Shown in pieces: positions 1-12,235 of a DNA stretch of 64,000 nt. The number at the start of each line of letters is the position of its first letter. The stretch's first letter is position 1. Position numbers and translations under genes: made by a program. This DNA comes from Trichoplusia ni (lineage: Eukaryota; Arthropoda; Insecta; Lepidoptera; Noctuidae), in assembly GCF_003590095.1 (NCBI RefSeq), contig NC_039490.1, positions 7,271,834-7,335,833 on the forward strand, in the 5' to 3' direction. Below the pieces are notes generated by a model that saw only the letters and a program-made list of their open reading frames with translations, was not told where the DNA came from and searched no databases.

Positions 1-2285
1 CGCGTACTACGTGCGCCCATAATCGATGTCGTTCCAAAAAGGTCACGGCGAGTCCTTCTACGGAGTCGCTTCCGGATTTCCATTTAAAAAACTATCATCA
101 AATATGACAGGTGATAAATATTGAGTGTGTGTTAATGTTTTATTATTCGTAAATGTTAAGTGACATTTTTTGTAGTGATTTAAGTACTTTTATTGATGTT
201 CCTTCCATTGTTTTTATATCTTATATGATTAACTTAAGTATAATTTTCGTGCCACTGCTCAGATCATTATCTCATTGTCAGATTCATTTGAAATTTGATT
301 ATCTTAAAGAGTCAAGAGCATGTGTATTTCTTATAGCTCAAAAAGGATATGACAAGTATTTTCAAACTACGTTGCCCTATCATATACCCTATCCGTAAAG
401 TATTGTGAGATATCTCAGCCACCGTATTTTCCTGATCAGATATTCCATCAACAATTTTCCGTAAACAACCTCACAATGCATATTGATGAAGCAGACGTAG
501 ATCGACCTTGAGTTGACGCCATTTTAGAAAATTCCCGCCAAACGGATATTAGACCCAAAGTGCCCTTGTGGGGCCGGTGGCCCATGACGCGGTACAATAC
601 CTTATTGTACTCTTGCGGCTTGATAAATTATCATTGAGGTTGCATTAAATAATTTAAGTAATGTTTACCGTTGATTGATGTAATTTATACAGTGATTTAT
701 GGTGGTTCTGTTTGTTTAGACAGCGAAGTGACGGAAAAATACGAACTTGGATCATTAATGAGATGAACGAATCGAATTGATCAGAAAACCTTCTATCTAT
801 GCGATGTAGGATTCCTTTTATACCACATTGTAATATTGTTTCATATCAGTATAACATCTTCTAAAGGAAAATTTTTACCTATTACAACTAATTATAAACA
901 CGAAAGCTTTCCCTATAGGTTCCTGATTTACCGATACTCAACAGGTTACGACCAAATACCTCACAGATGCAACTTTTTCTTCAAATTCCTCAAGCGGTAA
1001 AAGCCAGCTTCAACTTCGTCACGATAGTTAAGTAGTAAACCATGAAACGCGAGTTCCAGCAAACATTACCAGTTACCAGTTTTACCGCAAATATGAAAGC
1101 AGGGCCGTCAAACAGTGTTAACCATAGTTTGAACCGAGAGCCTTGGAGAAAGGTGTATAATCTCATTAGAGGCCGAAGGTAATTCTTTTACGTCATTAGT
1201 ATCGGCCCTTGTTAGGACTGCTGTGGTCTAAACTCATGGGCGAAGCGATTTTATAAAATCAACTGTTGAACAAACTTCTGCGATACCTAACAAAAAAGAA
1301 AAGTTAATTACATCTTGATAAGATTTGCTGATGCTATTTATTTTGACTTTTCCATGCAACCAATAATTTTTTACACGAAGAACCCATGCTAAATCATCAT
1401 GATAGAAATGATGCAAGCCTTTTGGGTAGGTGAATTTTTCACAGATGTTCGAATGAAACGATGAACGAATCTGAAAAGGAAACTAGAGTTGCAATTTTAA
1501 ATTATTGTACATACTTGATGGGACTAAAAGCTAATTATAACCGATATTACCAATTGATCTGCGTAACCTGTCACCTTTCATTCGCAAATAATCAATAGAT
1601 GCGTTTTCCCATCTTTGTAAACACTTTTTACTAGTATTCGCAGAAGTTATTAATAGTGTCGATGCACGAACGCTTGCTATCACGAACGTGAATGACTTAA
1701 CATAGTAAATCTTCGAATAATTGTCATTGAATACATGAAAGTTGTATTAGTTGGAGCATGCGACGTGTTAATAATCTATTATTTTGTAGCCATTGTAGCC
1801 AACACTGTTATTTGAGGATCATATGATCGCATTCTTCGCTTATGATTTATTGCACTTTCTGTTCGGATCGGATTGATTGATTTTTGTTTTAATTATGCTT
1901 CAAGATGTTTAAATTATGCCGTTTTGGTCGGGTGTTTTTGTAACTAATTTTGATTTAATCGTATATCTTATATCGTGCGCTGTTTTATTTTTTCACTGTT
2001 GGATCACTAAAATAACAAAATGAATAACTTCACGTCTCGTTTTAACAACTCACGGTACTCAGCCTTGTCATTATTTGTTTTCATTCATTATGTCCAAATA
2101 GACAAACAAACTCTTTCCAAATTTATGTCCGTATCTCAAAACGACTAACGCATGCACAGATACTAAGATCTCCTTTCATTTATCCCAATCAATGGATAAC
2201 AGCGATAACTTGAGGAACAGAATCGAAATCTTCCCGCTATATCTTTCTAATAGTGCACACATGAATCTCGCTACCCGCTCCGCTT
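1..2285. other. Non-coding sequence, no gene recognised
   Basis: AT-rich sequence with short reading frames only. The first 85 bases are CpG-richer and could be the edge of an exon or repeat cut by the window, but no family match or splice structure was recognised. Confidence 0.5.
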
Positions 2286-3060
2286 ATGACTAAACCAACC
2301 GCTCCACAAACAATGACCGTGGCGAGCAAGCGTGCGCACGCGCGTATTGTACTCCACCGCAACAAAAGTCATGTGTTGACAGACGACGCGGGCATCCACG
2401 GTTACGTACGGATGCCACTGATGTTACGACAATACTTCTACATGAATGGAACCGCTTTTGTTGATAATTGGCCTCATTTGTTATAAACATTGATAAAGAT
2501 GTGGTTTGAGTTTTTGACTCTCGATGTGAAAACTGGAGTTTAGTATGCAGGTTTTATGTGTGTGTCGATGAACTGTTAAGGCGTGTACTACTGTGTGGAT
2601 GCATTTAAAAGGCAAATAGTCCTATTTCTGTCCATTTCGATATTTAGATAAAATAAATTAACTTTAATATTAAGTAATTGGAATGAAACTTTAATTGCCC
2701 AAATAGCTTAAGAGCTAGGATTGGATAGTTTTAAAAATTGCATCGTTCTCTAAATGCTTTCTCGCTCCTTTCTGTAAATGCCGAACAAAATGCAAAATAC
2801 TGCACGAAAATTGTTCCATAAAACTGATTGACTTCCTAAGATTGATCTACCTTCTAGCAATTAAAATAAAGATTTACGTGCTTATAAACAAAAACCCATA
2901 GCTTACATTAGTAACATGGAGATTACTCCATAAGTTTATACAAACCGTCTTCCGTCAACGTGTCGCCGTACAATGCCCGTGACGAACGTGTATGCGCGTG
3001 CGCATAATCATTACAAAGCTTGTGTTGACACCTATAGAGTGGCCATAGTTATGGCCGCCA
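2270..3060. promoter_or_regulatory. CpG-rich patches with two EWG/NRF-1-type sites
   Basis: Two perfect matches to the palindromic NRF-1/Erect-wing consensus YGCGCAYGCGCR stand out in AT-rich surroundings: TGCGCACGCGCG at 2333-2344 and TGCGCGTGCGCA at 2993-3004 (the reverse complement fits). Both are followed within 50 nt by GTGTTGACA. Such sites usually mark housekeeping promoters. No first exon was identified on either side, so this is a candidate regulatory region only. Confidence 0.35.
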
Positions 3061-3599
3061 GTTCAACTAAATTACCTTTTCTTTAAGTATATTTAAATGA
3101 TTGGTCGTAGACTTCCGGTATATCGGGCAACAAGAGGATTTTAACTTATCTTTTTACAATGATTACTTAAGTTTCTAATTGTTATGATGTTAATATCACT
3201 TATCACTTTCACAGTTTTGCTAAAGATTTGCTTCTGCTTAATAAGTTATACCGCTGAGAATTCTTCTCAATATGGAATTTTATGTAATGATCTCATTCTC
3301 AGAATGAAAGCGGGATTTAATGCGTCAAGAGTTATTCACATTTCTGTGTATTGGTTAAGGAATTTCAAAGAAATTTCTTAAAGATTGACCCAATAAATTA
3401 TGAAATTTTTCTCGACTTTTGATGCAAAAGTATCAAATACGTAAAATATGAAGTTGTGTGTCTGCCGCATGCGATCTGCAACGTAAAAAGTAAATAGGTA
3501 TCTATCACTTGCTGTACCTAAATGCTGAAGGAAAACATCACCAGGAAACCAATATAATGTGCTAAAAATACATATTTTGCACTAAGCCACGTCAGAGCC

Positions 3600-4150
3600 T
3601 TACCGGTGGTTTAATCTCTATTTGTACCTACATCAAACATAAGAAAACATTATTACTGAAGTACTTAATCTGTGAATATAATGAAAATGAATAAACAAGC
3701 AACTTCATTATTATTAACAGTCGTACAGATGTTAACGAGCAGGTGCGAAGAGGGAAGTATTTCGATGATCTCTCCCCTACCCTTAATGAATTGTTTAATA
3801 TTAACGAAGCAGGTAGCGCCACCTGGCGGGCACGAGAAATGTGGTAACGTAACATGTGTGAGGAACGTTGTCGCATTAGAAATGAAACCGGGCGAGTGCG
3901 AATTAAGAGTTTTGACAGTCAGGGTCTGTATAAATAAGCTGAAGAAATACAAAATTGTAGAAAAATATGGTAACCCATGAAATGACGACGATTGTTATTT
4001 GTTGATGGGGGGGCTTCTGCTTTAAGGAGCTAAGAAAGACTTGCCCTAGGAAGGGAGACATGCAATGAGGAGAGTAGCAGTGGAAAAACATTCGCTGATA
4101 CCTAATAGTAAACCGGCAACAAAAATGCGTCATCAGTGAGATTTTCAACC
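3600..4150. other. Unassigned CpG-richer segment open in several frames
   Basis: Between about 3665 and 3980 three frames stay open for 80-100 codons on both strands. None shows a recognisable domain, a biased codon pattern or conserved flanking splice sites. It may be part of an old repeat. Confidence 0.3.
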
Positions 4151-5637
4151 ATCCAGCTATAACGGTTCATATATCTGTACTGTCGTCTTCTGGTTGTAAC
4201 GGATAGACGGACAGACTGAGCAGCCATAGACATAAGGTACCATTTTAATTTTGACCCTTTTAGTACGGAGCAGTAAAAAGGAAAGTAAACTCAGTTGTTT
4301 TAATATTAGCAGTAAAATTATTCCAAAGTTAAGCCATTTAAATAAACAACCAACAAATAAAGCATTGTATACAATATAATTAATAAAACAACTTTCTGCT
4401 CAAATTTGAGAAATATTATTAGAATTTCATATTTATAAAAAGTTACTTCGGAGCTCAGTGTTTCTATTTAGTATTAAAACAAGAATAAAACAATTTGTTT
4501 GAGCCTGACCTCCATTTCCTTTAACAAATTGCCCAAATTACTCTAGGAACAACGACCTCTTTTTTATAATCTTTACACTATACTGCTCTTTTGCCCAACG
4601 GTGGGGAAGTTACAGATTAGTATGTCTATAAATACTATACATCAGTCCTAAACAACTAAATAAAATTCTCATACAACCAAACCACTGTTTTACATTCGAG
4701 TAGAAATTAAAACAGGTTTGCAATAAGAAATCAAGATATTAAATATTGATAGAAAGTGTTCGTTTTAATTACATAAAACTATTCACTCTGAATACCTTCG
4801 GGCTATGCGGAAAAGAGATTTCAGAAGATCCAATACCATTAGTTGTTCTTTAAAAAAATATTTTCTAATGAATACCTAAAACATTTTGTTGATAAGATGC
4901 GTTAAGAAAATTGTTGCATGATTCCATTATTTATGTAAATATCATATTTAGGTGCAGTATCCACGAATTAAACAGATCAATACAATGACGCGACGTTTGA
5001 TACGTTTCACTATTTAGTTTGATTTTATGCTTTTTTTATAGAGTAAGTTGTTTTGTGTGTGATGACACGGAATGAGTAAAATGTCAAAAAACTGAGCTCG
5101 TTATTAGTGACAAAAAAAAATAACAACACCAAGTAGGTAAACTGTTCTTCAAATTAACTAAAATAATAATAATTATTTTTTATGTTATTTCGTTTTAAAT
5201 GGTCTCCTGAAGTGGGCTTACTTATATTCCCCTATTTAGTGGCACGGTCTCGTAATTACTTGGTGCTAAAATAACACTGAAGCTATAATTTTATTGAATC
5301 GATTGTAATCGATAAATACAGTTTTATAACCTAATTAAGTGGCTTCGATGCTGTTTATTATGTGGACATTTTAATTAAACTATGAAACGGCCATTTAAGT
5401 AAAGGTTTGTTACTCAATGCTATTAAAGTTTATTTAGTTATCGTCCTCCCACTACACGATATCATATTGCATTGAAAATCGGGTAACCATGTAGTTTAGT
5501 TTAATTTTATCATTCTTTTAGTTGTCCACTAAAGATGGTATACATGAGAGTAGTCAGATTTTTCTTTTTGAATTGATATCTTTCAATAAAAATCTGTGGT
5601 CAACCAACTTTTTGTGAAAATTAACACACACTGTATA

Positions 5638-5883
5638 TTATCGTGAAAAAGTTTTGATGTACATGTAATAAAATACTAATACTATAGCCACATAAGTAAT
5701 GAGTACCGCAGCCGCAAGAACTAATAAAATGAAGCAGTCGAAATATCCTACTCGTAAAACATCAGTTACTTGCTCCTTGAGGTAGGTCCGAGATACCCAC
5801 CTACATGGATCTGCGCGCTTACGACAAACTCGTAAAACAAAACTGGCGTGTTTTAAGCAAGAGAACGCTATTTGCGGTATCAT
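5638..5883 (-). CDS. Possible small single-pass membrane protein (unrecognised)
   Basis: An 81-codon ATG-initiated frame on the minus strand. Residues about 10-45 are basic and cysteine-containing (CRKRADPCRWVSRTYLKEQ). Residues about 50-75 form a continuous hydrophobic stretch (FILLVLAAAVLITYVAIVLVF), followed by a short tail KTFSR. The Ala/Val/Leu-rich helix is less typical of chance translation of AT-rich DNA, which mostly gives Phe, Ile, Asn and Lys. There is no family match, no clear polyadenylation signal downstream and no known neighbour on this strand. It may be the last exon of an unrecognised gene or a chance frame. Confidence 0.22.
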   Translation of the reverse strand: MIPQIAFSCLKHASFVLRVCRKRADPCRWVSRTYLKEQVTDVLRVGYFDCFILLVLAAAVLITYVAIVLVFYYMYIKTFSR

Positions 5884-7202
5884 TTTCTATCTCACTTCCA
5901 CAATGATAAATCCTATTGTATGATATTTTATTACTGAGGTCCTAACAATACTTCACTTTAATACTCTTGTAACTCTGCTCTCTATTTCTGGAACCAAGAT
6001 ACCGCTACGTTTAGTATGATTCGCCACCTCGCTACCACAATGACGAAAGTCCTGCGGCGAGAGCTTTTACTATAAACGATGCAATTCACGATTTACACAT
6101 AATTACTTATGTATTTATCGAGTTTGTTCTACTAGTTCCAGAGCCAACCGGAGTCCTTAAACATAAGGACGAAGGCGACAGTCGAACTCGTCTCCACTTG
6201 GTTCCGAAATAAGTTGCATCAATTAATAATGAATGATTCTCGCGATAGTTACTATAACAAGTGTTCGTTCATTATGGATACAGTTTGGTGAGGATACATC
6301 TGAATTATGTGATTCAACCTTTAGGTGCCTTCAAGTGTCGTTTTGTGAATCCCGTCCCTTTCCCGAGGCCGGCTCGAACCACATTCCGGTGTCGACAAAG
6401 ACTAGACGCGAGGAGATGAGACTATTTGAAACCTAACTTTGCTTTTGAAAGGACCGTGACTTTTTTATTTCCTATATATTTATGCTATGATTCTTATTTG
6501 AATCGTTGCTTTAAGAGGTCACAACTGTTCCTCATATGTAAGGAAAAATACACCAAAAACCCTTTTCATAAGAGGCTGACCGAGGCGTAAGATGTCTTAT
6601 TAGTCCTAAATACTAATATTCTGTGAAGTATCAAATCAAGTAATCAGAAATATATCAAGTAATGTGTAATAGAAATGTAAAAAGGGGCAATTCTGTAAAT
6701 TGTAAATAAAAATGAACTAGACAAAATACGTCTCGGTGTTTTACAAGTAAAAGAGCCCAATGATGTAGTATATATTAGGATTCCAATCACTTTCTATCTT
6801 ATGTCAATATAGTTAACCTTTCCTTCTCCTAGTACCATTCAATGGTAAAAGATCCCACTCATGCCACCTCCCCTCTAAATTATCAAGGGAACTGGAAAAT
6901 AACGATGTGTACATGAATTTTATCTTAAATGCCATCTTAATTTAATCGTCGAGGTGAAGGAAATTTTACAGGCGCTTAAAGATCCTCTCTGATGTAGACA
7001 TTTATTAGGCATAATATTATCTTAACTGGTCTCGTCTGTTTGTTATCTCATCTCTGTCAAGTCTGTGGTCGTATAATAGGCCAAGTACAGCTTCAGTGAA
7101 TTAATTAAATAGTATGGGAGACCGCAATTTGTTGCGGAGGTTCTGAAGTGAGGTCTAAGGTTATTTGTACATGGTAATGGAAGTCTTCGATCTTCCGTTT
7201 TT

Positions 7203-7395
7203 CAGGGTTCCGTATCCAAAGGGTATATACTGAAACCCTATTATTGAGGTACCAGTATTTGTACAACTGTCCGTTCGTTTGTCACCTGGCTGCTTCTTAT
7301 AAACCTTAATTGCACAACACGTAACATTTTCACAGATGATACATTTCTGTTGCTGCTTTTAATTAAAATATAGTTCAAAATAAAATCTTTTCTAA
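7203..7395 (+). repeat. Dispersed repeat of the GGGTTCCGTACC family
   Basis: It starts GGGTTCCGTATCCAAAGGGT and contains a Tgtccgt..TGTCACCTGGCTG segment, then TTTTCACAGATGATACATTTCTGTTGCTGC. This order matches a repeat common in lepidopteran genomes (recalled, not searched). Related fragments are at 41310-41400 and 62936-63075. Confidence 0.6.
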
Positions 7396-7844
7396 GCAAA
7401 AATCGGTAGTTGGTACACCGTCGAGAGTCCAACTTACACTTGACTGGTTTTTTTACGACTCCGAACACAAACTCTTCGGTTCGTATATAGGCAAGCATCG
7501 TAACACTAGTCTTCATGTATCGAAGACTTACTGCTTCGTGTACTAAGGGTTAAGTTAAGGTTATCTAGAACTTTCCGTGTCTGCTACCGGCATGGGATTT
7601 TATGTTATGAACCTATGTTACGATAATGGTACAGGTTTTATTTTGCGGTTAGATGCGTAATTTGAGGTCGCGTTAATAGTTCCAGATATCGGAGTTGATG
7701 ATGCGGTATTGAAATTAAAGTCTATTAAAATTTTATCACGCCTTTCCAAGATTTTCTGCCTTATAATTTCTAATATCTTGAATTTGTTTTTGTGAATATT
7801 AAAAAATATATTTAACATTCATATCGTTTAATTGCACATTGTTT

Positions 7845-7985
7845 GCCGAAGTTCGACGTGTCACGGGTTTGATCCTCGTGTAGGAAAAGCATTTAGGATA
7901 AGAATTCGTTTTTGAGTCTGGTCTTGACTGTGACTTGAATGTTTGTAACATTCCCGCGACACAATCATTCAATGATTGAGAATGA
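7845..7985 (+). mobile_element. 5'-truncated tRNA-derived SINE copy
   Basis: A B-box-like CGGGTTTGATCCTCG is followed by GCATTTAGGATAAGAATTCG, TTGAGTCTGG and TTTGTAACATTCCCGCGACAC. The order is the same as in the fuller copy at 36262, so this is a 5'-truncated member of that family. Confidence 0.55.
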
Positions 7986-9104
7986 GATTCATTTAAAAAA
8001 AGAAACGAATTCGAGATTTTTTTTTTGTTTTGATCGACTCTTACTGACTAAATCTAAACCGTCGAAGGCGTCTTCCTCCTTTTGACGGTGTGTGGCAATG
8101 CCACAATGTGTACATCGCGCACCGACCGCGCCGGACATTTGACAAACACCTAACATTATTTAATTAAAACTATACTTAACTAATGATGTCATTCCAATGG
8201 AATCCTTATATCAAACATACACACTTACTGAATACTAATTACCTATGGTGTAATGATTTATGGTGTTGTTGTTTACTGTACAATCACCATGATATCATTA
8301 TACCAACGTTTGATTACTAATTACAACGTTAACTCATGATTCTAAAAATACATGTTCGATGAAGCAATTGGTACTTAAAATTTATCTAATACCGCTCAAT
8401 TGTAGAATATAATAAAATATTCTTGATTGCACACCACGTAAGTACAGGTACAAATAAATGGTTACATGGTGCCACAACTTGGTCTTATCACTAAAAGCGA
8501 TCTCTTACAGACAACCATTGACCAGATTCTAAAGGAGCAAAATTTGTAAAATTTCAAGTCGCAATGTCATTAATACAAAAGTGCAAGGTACTTCGGGTTC
8601 CAAATCAGAAAAGCCCATAAAATATTGATCATATTTTTCTGTCCATCTAGTAACTATCAGTTGTATGGTGATCACCGGTCACTGCTTTGCATGAAAAGAG
8701 GCCTGTATAACACGTTTATGTTCGTAAACTTATCAAAAAAGATTTCAATCTAAAATCAACGAACGCTACAGGATTATCATAACAGTATCGTGACAAAAGA
8801 ATATCACCAAATCTACATTTCCCATGAAGTTAACAAGCTTTAAAGTGCGATCATAAAAATGAGCGTTAGATTTAATTAAATAGCTGTGTCGGTCGAGTGG
8901 CATTAAAAGGATTACCGGTTGCTTTAATTGTGCGCTTGACGTAACCGGCGTAGTGTCGTAATACACGCTGACCAATACATTTTATATAGGTATAGAATAC
9001 CTCAGATTGTTGCCTACTCGCTTCCGTTTGTTGTCCGCATTGCAAGTGAAACGTGTCGTTGTATAGTGATTACTAAACTGAATTCCTTTTGCTGCTAATA
9101 GACT

Positions 9105-9205
9105 GGTTGTATAGCCGAGTTGTATAAGATCACCACGTCAACGGCCGTGCTGGTGATCGCGCGTGACGTGTTGTGGGTTTCGTTCACGCGTAGTAAAAAA
9201 CAATC
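9105..9205 (+). mobile_element. 3'-truncated tRNA-derived SINE copy
   Basis: TATAGCCGAGTTGTATAAGATCACCACG resembles the A-box end of the element at 36262 (ATAGCCGAGTGGTTGACGTCACCACG). Later CACGCGTAGTAAAA matches CGCGCGTAGTAAAA there. The rest of the tail is missing. Confidence 0.5.
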
Positions 9206-10039
9206 CTATAACTGATGAATGCATGAATCTTTTAATATCGAACAATTCGATGAAGTCCCTTAGAATTCATTTTGCATTACGTAAAACTCCAGTTATGGCC
9301 CAAAATGTTCTCGAAAACCAGCATCTAAAAATAAAACGCTATTAACAAGACACAATTTTCAGTTAAATTGTTAATTCCGATGCATAATACGTTTCCTAAT
9401 AGGCTGGAATTACGTCCGTAGGCGTTCAAGTTCCGTTGTTCCGCAGGGAAAATCGTATTAGCGGGTCCATTACCCGTGACGGTTCCGATCTCTAGTTTTA
9501 GAGACCCCCCCGGCCTTGACAGATATTGGTTCACATTCGATTATGAAAAAAAAGGTGTGGGCTCCTAAAAGTATGGTATTTATAGCATGTAGATACGCTA
9601 CGATAAGATTGATTGCCCTAGTTTGAATGTAGCTTCGTATTGATTGAACAACAAGTTGTTATCTGCGGATGCTCCCCGTAATCCTAAGAAGTCTACAATT
9701 TTTCAAAATCTGTCCCAGACAACTTTTAGCAAGGCTAACAAAAAGTAGTTTTAAGTAATATAGATTCACGTACAGACAAATCGGTAGAAATAACACCGCA
9801 TTTTTTGCTTTAAAAAATAATATGTTAATTTTCTACAGATAACACTTCTCTACACAATTTTAACTACGATTACTTTTACACTTGCCAGTTAATTAGGCCG
9901 TAAAACTACAACAAAATTGGATTGTTTTTAAGGTCTTCAATTTATTTTGTAAGTAGCTTAACCTTGGTATTGCTTACTACGTTAATTAACGTATCAGATT
10001 CCAATAGCGGAAATATTTTAATCCTCTAGAACCAAGTCA

Positions 10040-10294
10040 TTTTTTTTTTATATTGGAAAACAATCACACAACGCCGTCTAGTCTCAAATTAAGCAGAGCT
10101 TGTGTTATGAGTACTAGACAACTGATAAACATTCTTATATAGTTCCGAATACATAAATAATATAGATAAATTACACCTAGACACAGAACAAATGATCCTG
10201 CTCATCACACAAACATTTGTCCTGGGTGGGAATCGAACCCACGACCTCCGGTATAGCAGTCAGGGTCACTAACCACTAAACCAACAGGCCCGTC
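10040..10294 (-). mobile_element. Full-length tRNA-derived SINE with A tail
   Basis: Read on the minus strand, it starts GACGGGCCTGTTGGTTTAGT at 10294. The A box TGGTTTAGTGG is at 10273-10283 and the B box GGTTCGATTCC at 10229-10239. A tRNA-unrelated body of about 180 nt follows and it ends in an A run at 10040-10049. Pol III promoter, body and A tail together make a SINE rather than a tRNA gene. The 75-codon frame over its head is meaningless. It is about 255 bp long and looks well preserved. Confidence 0.85.
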
Positions 10295-11780
10295 AAAATT
10301 TGTAAAGTCGTCCCGTTTGCTGCAATTTGATATTGATATTTTTTTATTAAAAAAAATACAAAGACAGGATTCGCAGTCTATCCTTCGTTTTAGAAAACAG
10401 ATAAAGTATTTATACAAAAAATTTCTCGTCAAATCCTATGACATACGCAATCATTAATTGTAAATACTTCATCAACCAATCAGTTGTGATCACTAAACTT
10501 GATAAAATAATCAATTTATTACTCTTTCAGAAACCTAGCGTAATAATTAATTAAAGGATATAACAACACAGAATTTCTAGAACCATAGTCTTATTAATGC
10601 AAACTTTTCGCAATTAAATTTAAACTTCGCAAGTTACTCCAACAAATATTATCGTCTGTTTTGAATTATCTTAGTTATCATAACTTTGTGTTTATCTTTA
10701 AATGTATATATAACCTTTTACAAACTCTACACAACTTTCAGCTTTCAATTAAACTCCGTCTGAATTTTAATATTAGTATCATAAAATGTAGGTACTTGAT
10801 GTTACAATTTCGTTAAAACAATGTAATATTTCCTTCTTGCTTACGCATCAGCAGTACTATTTTAAAGATCTCGTTACAAATACAGAAATTTAGCGTATAT
10901 TTCAATTTTGATCTAAAGTTTAAGTTCCATTGTTCCATTAGAAAGCTTTACCAAAAAAACTGCTTAATCACGCCAAAAATTTACAAAAAAAGATATTTAA
11001 AAACCTCGCTTCTTATGTTTTATCATCGCACGTGCTGTGTCACCAAACTCGCCCCTCGTCCTCACACAATGGTCTCTTGAAAGCTTATCCGTCACGATCT
11101 GTGTGCTACTGAATAGACAGATTGTGTTCGGTGCGTTTCAAGGGGATTTTAAAATCTTTGTGCAAACAGTTGGTTCAGTTTACTTTTGTGTAAGAAAGCG
11201 GATTTTGCTATTCCAGAATTTTTTCTCGTGCTTAGTACGATGGATGCATGTTTTTTTTCGATTTGTTATTCTTTTTCATTTAATTATTATACTCATTCCT
11301 TAAGCGGTTCAATCCGTATTCAATCTATCCACATTAGTCAAATATCAAGGCTAAATTTGCAGAATTCAAGCAGAGAACTGTTTCTCCAAGGTCAAGCTAT
11401 CATTTTCCAGTTAGTTTCTTATTTTCGTAATCCACTTCCCAAAAGTGGTCATCGATCATAGGATTTGACAAATTTGTCCGCTTGGCTACCCTTATCTTAC
11501 TTGCGCAGTTGGCTTGACCAAATATGTCTATTGCCCCTTCGTGGCCAATAACATCCAATTTATCAATCTGTGTGTTTATCTATTATGGCCACAGATGTGC
11601 TCGGCGATGAAAATGTATTGTGAATTATCCGGCTTCCTCTCTTCCAAGATGTTTTACCGAGAACTGTTACCGTTTCGCAATAGTTACTAAGACTGGAAAA
11701 TAGAGTGACTTTAAAATGGATGTGTAAAGGTTTAATTAAAGAAAAATAAGACTGAGCACTTAAATTATGAATATATAGAA

Positions 11781-11924
11781 CTAGCTGTCGCCCGCGACTT
11801 CGTCCCCGTGGGTAGAAGATATAAGTTATAATTTATACCTGCCCTATTTTTTTCACATTTTCCATTGTATCTTCGCTCCTATTAGTCGCAGGGTGATGTC
11901 TTCAGGTTTATATATTAGTATAGA
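11781..11924 (-). mobile_element. Short Helitron-like element (family A, 144 bp)
   Basis: On the minus strand it starts TCTATACTAATATATAAACC and ends with CGGGCGACAGCTAG, inserted between A and T (A|TC...CTAG|T), the Helitron signature. It shares both ends with the longer copies at 57402 and 59291 but lacks most of the middle, so it is an internally deleted, non-autonomous copy. Confidence 0.75.
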
Positions 11925-12120
11925 TTACTAAAAATCGCAGGAATAAAACTTACTCACTAAAGTTGATTGCCCAAAAATGAAGAGTACTTTTTCTGAATTT
12001 TACAAATCCAAGCTAAAAAAGTCTTTAAAGTTACATCCATGTCGGACAATGAAAACACTATATGACCAACGTCAGTGTGCCTATGACGTGTCTTATCTCA
12101 TACAGACGAAGCTCCCGTCT

Positions 12121-12235
12121 CCCTCCCCCCACCACCCTCAGTCTGGCGGTGACTAGTCTCCCGTTGTCTGCCACCTCCCATAAATATTGTTTATTAACAC
12201 TTATTCAGTGTTCAGTCTCACTTGATTGTTGATAT
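12121..12235 (+). promoter_or_regulatory. Candidate core promoter: TATA-like box plus two CAGT initiators
   Basis: CATAAATA at 12179-12186 is followed by two arthropod-type initiators, TTCAGT (A at 12207) and TTCAGT (A at 12214). These place the box about 27 and 34 nt upstream of the two start candidates. The preceding 60 nt are pyrimidine- and C-rich. No protein start with recognisable sequence follows, so it could drive a non-coding first exon, be an unused promoter, or be chance. Confidence 0.3.

Noticed and set aside
3628..4148. Overlapping frames of 80-102 codons on both strands
   Set aside because: Several frames are open at once, none with a domain, codon bias or splice context, so none can be called a gene.
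10221..10294. tRNA gene on the minus strand
   Set aside because: A and B boxes are good, but the sequence continues into a SINE body and A tail, and the arms do not pair as a full cloverleaf.
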